DNA of 45,598 bases. Origin: Collybiopsis luxurians FD-317 M1. Its lineage: Eukaryota > Basidiomycota > Agaricomycetes > Agaricales > Omphalotaceae. Shown here one piece after another: positions 42,275-45,598 of this stretch. The notes beneath the pieces were generated by a model, which was not told the DNA's origin, did not search any database, and was given only the letters and a program-made list of their open reading frames with translations. The position numbers were made by a program, and so were the translations under genes. The stretch covers positions 19,366 to 64,963 of the forward strand of contig KN834853.1 of the NCBI GenBank assembly GCA_000827265.1, written 5' to 3'. Each line of letters opens with the position of its first letter. Within the stretch, counting starts at the first letter, position 1.

Positions 42275-44482
42275 GTTGGCCGCCTCAAAACTCCCCAAAT
42301 TTCTATGGGCCGAAGCTATCAACCATGCCATTTGGATTCGGAACTGCATTCCAGCATTTGGCAGAGATAAATCAGCTTTCAAAATCGTTCACGGAACGAA
42401 ACCTACTTTTTGGGAATTGATAGCCTGGGGCGCACCATTGACTATTTGTGATCTCGACGCCAACAAGTTGGATGTGGAGTGAGGAAAAGAAGGCAAGTTC
42501 ATTGGATTCGACTGCGAATCTAAAGCCATTCGCATCTATTGGCTGAGTCGACACATTGTTAGCATTGAGCATGATGAGAAGCACGATCCGGGAAATATCA
42601 TTTTCGATACTCCTGGGTCTGAGGGGGAGCAAAGGGATGAACTCGAAACTTCCAGCCCAGTTGTTGACAAAAATGACTTACCACCTCAATCTTCTGTCCC
42701 CGATCCTTCTCCTGAAACTCGCGCCACTAGACAACGACCTCCTCCCGGCTATTACAAGAACCTTGTGGCTGGCAGGACCGCAGGGTTAGCTGAATTCAAC
42801 AAAGCATTTGAAGCCCTTCTAGCCAAAACCAAACAAGACAACGACAAGGACCTCATCTCCAATAAACTTGCTGAACTTGCATTTGCAGCAGTCAATGGCA
42901 CTCCCTCCACTATCGCTCAAGCTCTGTCTGGTCCTGAAAAAGACGCTTGGGCTGAGGCATACAAAAATGAAATCGATTGCCTCAAAACTTACCAAACCTT
43001 TGATATAGTCGAGAGACCACGTGATGGCACCAATGTCGCTAAATGCGTTGTGGCTCTACATCAGAAGCTCAGACCAGATGGCAATATTTCGAAGTATAAA
43101 GCTCAGATTTGTGTCGGCAGTTACAGCCAAGTGTTTGGCATCGACTTCAACAAAACCTTTGCCCCCATTGTTCGCAAATCTTCCCTTCAAATCCTATTTG
43201 CATACGGAGAATCAAAAGGTGCCTTCATTGAACAAATCAACGTAGAAAGCGCCTACCTTCAAGCTGATCTTCACCACACCATATATATGGACCTTCCCCC
43301 ATTCCTCATTGACTACTACTCCCCCAAGTCCAACATCTCCCGCATTAAAAATCCAGTTTGCCGACTCAAACATCCACTGTACGGAAGCCGTCAAGGTGCC
43401 AAAGAATGGTACAACAAGAATCGCAGCATCCTCGTTGACACCATGAAGTTCAAAACCAGCATGGCTGATCCATGCGTGTTCCACAAGAAAGATGGGAAGA
43501 TGTATGTTTCACTGGGAGTTGCCACTGATGACTTTTCCATAGTCGCAGACTGTAGGGCAAGATCGAGGGGATTTGTGGTTGAGTATCAAGGAAGAATTAA
43601 TATAACTGAGCTCGGAAGCATCGGTTGGCTGCTGGGAATGACAGTAACTCGGGACTATGAACGCTGAACAATCAGGTTAGCTCAAAAAGTCTATATGCAA
43701 ACTATGATCAAAAGAATGGGACTTACTGATGCGAATCCCATTTCCACTCCTTTGGAACTGGGCATTGACCTCACTCTTGGATCTGTGGGCATTTCAGCCA
43801 AAATGCTGTCAACCGAGGATGGAGCTCAGTACAGAATGGGAGTGGGCTCTCTAATTTACCTTTCTGACAGCTCTCGTCCCGATATCACCTTTTCAGTATC
43901 TGTTCTTTCCCACTATATGTCAAGTCCAACATCCACGCACATGAAGGCCCTAAAATGCATTGTTCATTATGTTCTTGGAACGCTTGATATGGGATTAGAG
44001 TTGGGAGGTGAAAAACTCACCGTAGAAGCCTATTTGGATGCCGATTTCACTTCTGACTTAGATCGTAAGTCTGTCAGCGGCTACGTTTTCTTTTTCAGCC
44101 AAGACATTGTCTTGTGGTCCTCCAAGAAGCAAGATCTCATTACTCAATCGACAACAGAATCTGAATACGTTGCCTTGAGTCACACCACAAAAGAAGTCCT
44201 GTGGTGCCGCAAACTCCTATGCAAACTCATTCCCTCTCTTGTCCAGGGACCCACTACTCTTACTGCGACAATCAAAGCGCCATTCGTCTTAGCTCCGATG
44301 CCACTTTCCATATGCGTACCAAACATATCGATATTCACTTTCAATCTGTTCGCGAAAATGTTGAACAATGCAAAATTGATGTTGTTTATATTCCTACAGA
44401 TCAAATGGTCACTGACTGCATGACCAAATCACTCAGTCACATCCGATTCATCCATTTCCGCAACACTATGGGTGTTGAGTAA
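42275..44482 (+). pseudogene. Copia pol remnant (integrase C-terminus, RT, RNase H)
   Basis: One frame runs from the deletion junction to about 44,260: integrase end (PKFLWAEAINHAIWIRNCIP, then GKFIGFDCESKAIRIYW), an RT core (YKNEIDCLKTYQTFDIV, FNKTFAPIVRKSS, PLYGSRQGAKEWY, VATDDFSIV) and RNase H (YLDADFTSDLDRKSVSGY, QSTTESEYVALSHTTKE). Two TGA codons interrupt it (42,480-42,482 and 43,665-43,667), both where the family usually has Arg. A one-base frameshift near 44,255 moves the last part (YCDNQSAIRLSS, RTKHIDIHF, MTKSLSHIRF) into another frame, ending at TAA 44,480-44,482. The first RT catalytic Asp is replaced: INVESAYL has Asn at 43,239-43,241 where D-V is expected. The DD pair in ATDD survives. 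Confidence 0.8.
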
Positions 44483-44500
44483 GTGCACAGTGAGGGGGAG

Positions 44501-44831
44501 TGTTGAGGTATACACTGCTCATACCCCTAACGGACTTTTTACTTACTATATTTAGTACTTACTTACTTAATATGTTTCCGATCTTTAGTTACCGTGTAAC
44601 TACTTACTTGGCTTTCTCCTATTTCTTTTCTTTACCCTCTCTTCTTTACTCTACGAGTACGATACCGACCTACTGCCCTTCATTGTGAGTTATTTATATG
44701 TGGCATATACCTGGCATCTAACTGACGTACCTAGTATATATTATTTCTTATCCTAGGTACTACTCACTTTCCTTATCACCAGATACCTTCATTTATATAT
44801 TATTTCTTATCCTAGAACCCTGCACCTAACA
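44501..44831 (+). repeat. Complete 3' LTR of the Copia element
   Basis: The LTR starts TGTTGAGG directly after a polypurine tract (TGAGGGGGAG) and ends CCTAACA. The termini are short inverted repeats (TGTTGAGG/CCTAACA). Its second half contains the motif TATATATTATTTCTTATCCTAG twice, about 60 bp apart, in slightly different forms. Confidence 0.8.
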
Positions 44832-44836
44832 AGAGT
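44832..44836. repeat. Target-site duplication, right
   Basis: AGAGT follows the 3' LTR end and matches 42,091-42,095. Confidence 0.75.
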
Positions 44837-45311
44837 CACTTACTTTACAGAGTTCAAAGCTCTCTTGACTCCATCCCATTTTTTCTCTGAGTTCTTCCAA
44901 GGTCAAGTGGCTAGCTTTTTTTGGTTTCTTTACGAGACTGATTTCTGCGACAGCTGCCGGGCCAGGTTATTTGTCTTCAGAAAAATCACTTTCAGACAAT
45001 GAGGAGAGAGCGATCGAAGGTGCACAATGATTGACTGGCTGGCTGTATGGATGCATCCACTCCATCTTTTGAGTTTGAGTGGACCTAACTGTTTCCTGCA
45101 GGTCTGTATGACTGAGCAATGGGTGCACACTTGATGCCAAAGATTCCAAAAGCTACACTGCCATCATTAAATTTATCTCTTCAATACAACCTAAACAGGC
45201 ATGTTCTGGGAGACCTTTACTGATGAGATCAATCTCTAATTCCTGCCTGTTAGTGGATTGCCAACCCATTGCTTGACCAATTTGAATATCAGGTTGCTGC
45301 TGGATTTTATC
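44837..45311. other. Intergenic, no recognised gene
   Basis: Overlapping minus-strand ORFs occur at about 44,930-45,149, with a Ser-rich end (SIALSSLSESDFSEDK). They have no family signature. The stretch may be internal sequence of the LTR-like unit to its right, but that is not shown. Confidence 0.3.
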
Positions 45312-45598
45312 TGTTATGATATCTTTTTCTTTTTCTTTTCTTTAACTTTACCATTGTTTCAGTTACCATTACTTAATGATTGGATCACTTATTATTGACA
45401 ACAGACTAACAATAAGGAAGACATATGTATTATGATCAGAGATCATTCTATAACACTTTTAGTACTTACATTCACAAACCCTTTAACAATAATTGTATAG
45501 TAATTATTATTCTAGAACAGTATAAATACTTGTAGTTTTAGTAGTTTATTCTTTAGCTTCAATCTCATCTTTCCTCCTGTATTCTCTACTTCCTCTAT
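45312..45598. repeat. Possible LTR, cut by the window edge
   Basis: A sequence beginning TGTTATGATATC is followed by T-rich and AT-rich DNA with a TATAAATA box (about 45,522) and a pyrimidine-rich end, resembling the composition of fungal Copia LTRs. The other end lies outside the window and no polypurine tract or primer site was recognised next to it. The call is tentative. Confidence 0.3.

Larger units (their letters stand above)
42096..44831 (+). mobile_element. Ty1/Copia retrotransposon, internal-deletion derivative
   Basis: The element is bounded by AGAGT duplications. Its 5' LTR is present only for its first 179 bp and is fused directly, at 42,274/42,275, to the middle of integrase. 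Gag, protease and the N-terminal half of integrase, plus the primer-binding site, are gone. The 3' LTR (44,501-44,831) is complete at 331 bp. Because both element ends and the duplication survive, the loss was an internal deletion after insertion. The remaining polyprotein (integrase C-terminus, RT, RNase H) has two TGA codons and one frameshift, so the copy is not autonomous. Confidence 0.85.

Noticed and set aside
44930..45149. Minus-strand ORFs as a Copia gag
   Set aside because: No gag or zinc-knuckle motif, and the adjacent LTR-like sequence is itself uncertain.
1..45598. tRNA, rRNA or CRISPR features
   Set aside because: No GGTTCGA-type B box in a plausible tRNA context, no rRNA-like stretch and no regularly spaced identical repeats with unique spacers were found by eye.

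Overview
This window looks like nuclear DNA of a basidiomycete fungus, most likely an Agaricomycete. The real genes are cut into short exons by canonical GT-AG introns, mostly 40-60 nt. The recognisable families are ones that expand in mushroom-forming fungi: a DUF6534 membrane protein, short Zn2Cys6 regulators, a WD40 protein with a C-terminal hydrophobic segment, a Ulp1-type protease, and Ngaro and Copia retroelements. The species cannot be named from the sequence. Most assignments rest on remembered family motifs; no search was run.

Layout, left to right. The window opens with the first exon of a minus-strand C2HC zinc-finger gene that runs off the edge. At 2.7-8.5 kb lies a real gene cluster: a small Zn2Cys6 protein (+), a convergent minus-strand RING protein with several SUMO-interacting motifs (RNF4/Slx8-like layout), and a 12-exon, about 880-residue coiled-coil protein (+) in which a two-exon unit has been tandemly duplicated. 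From 8.5 to 14.2 kb there is little beyond one hypothetical ORF with a one-base slip. A DUF6534 membrane-protein gene, partly degraded, fills 14.3-16.4 kb, followed by an AT-rich block flanked by oppositely oriented 10-bp-periodic GC-rich arms (16.4-17.35 kb).

The clearest structure is at 19,332-24,858: a full-length but decayed Ngaro-like tyrosine-recombinase retrotransposon with the complete split-direct-repeat layout A1...B1-A2-B2, carrying gag, RT/RNase H and YR remnants and a 326-nt intron inside the RT. It abuts the 3' end of an unrelated Copia element (RNase H plus LTR, 25.0-25.9 kb). Next come an apparently intact membrane/coiled-coil gene (27-28.2 kb, minus), a WD40 gene with one in-frame TGA (28.9-30.4 kb), and a photolyase/cryptochrome relic (31.3-31.7 kb).

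The right third holds a broken Zn2Cys6 copy (34.4-34.8 kb, minus), a Ulp1-like SUMO/deubiquitinase-type protease with a one-base frameshift (37.4-39.2 kb, minus), an intact Zn2Cys6 paralogue of the broken copy (40.6-41.4 kb, plus), and a second Copia element (42.1-44.8 kb). That element is bounded by a 5-bp AGAGT duplication and has lost everything from the middle of its 5' LTR to the middle of integrase. A possible further LTR starts near the right edge.

Two themes tie the region together. Dispersed duplicated segments occur in inverted orientation (Zn2Cys6 pair; 13.6-14.2 kb versus 35.7-36.0 kb). In both host genes and transposons the disabling changes are often CpG transitions (CGA to TGA; Arg codons to His, Cys or Gln), as expected from methylation-driven decay. 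I found no coherent new operon-like system; the best candidates for follow-up are the STUbL-like gene, the exon-duplicated coiled-coil gene and the Ngaro element.
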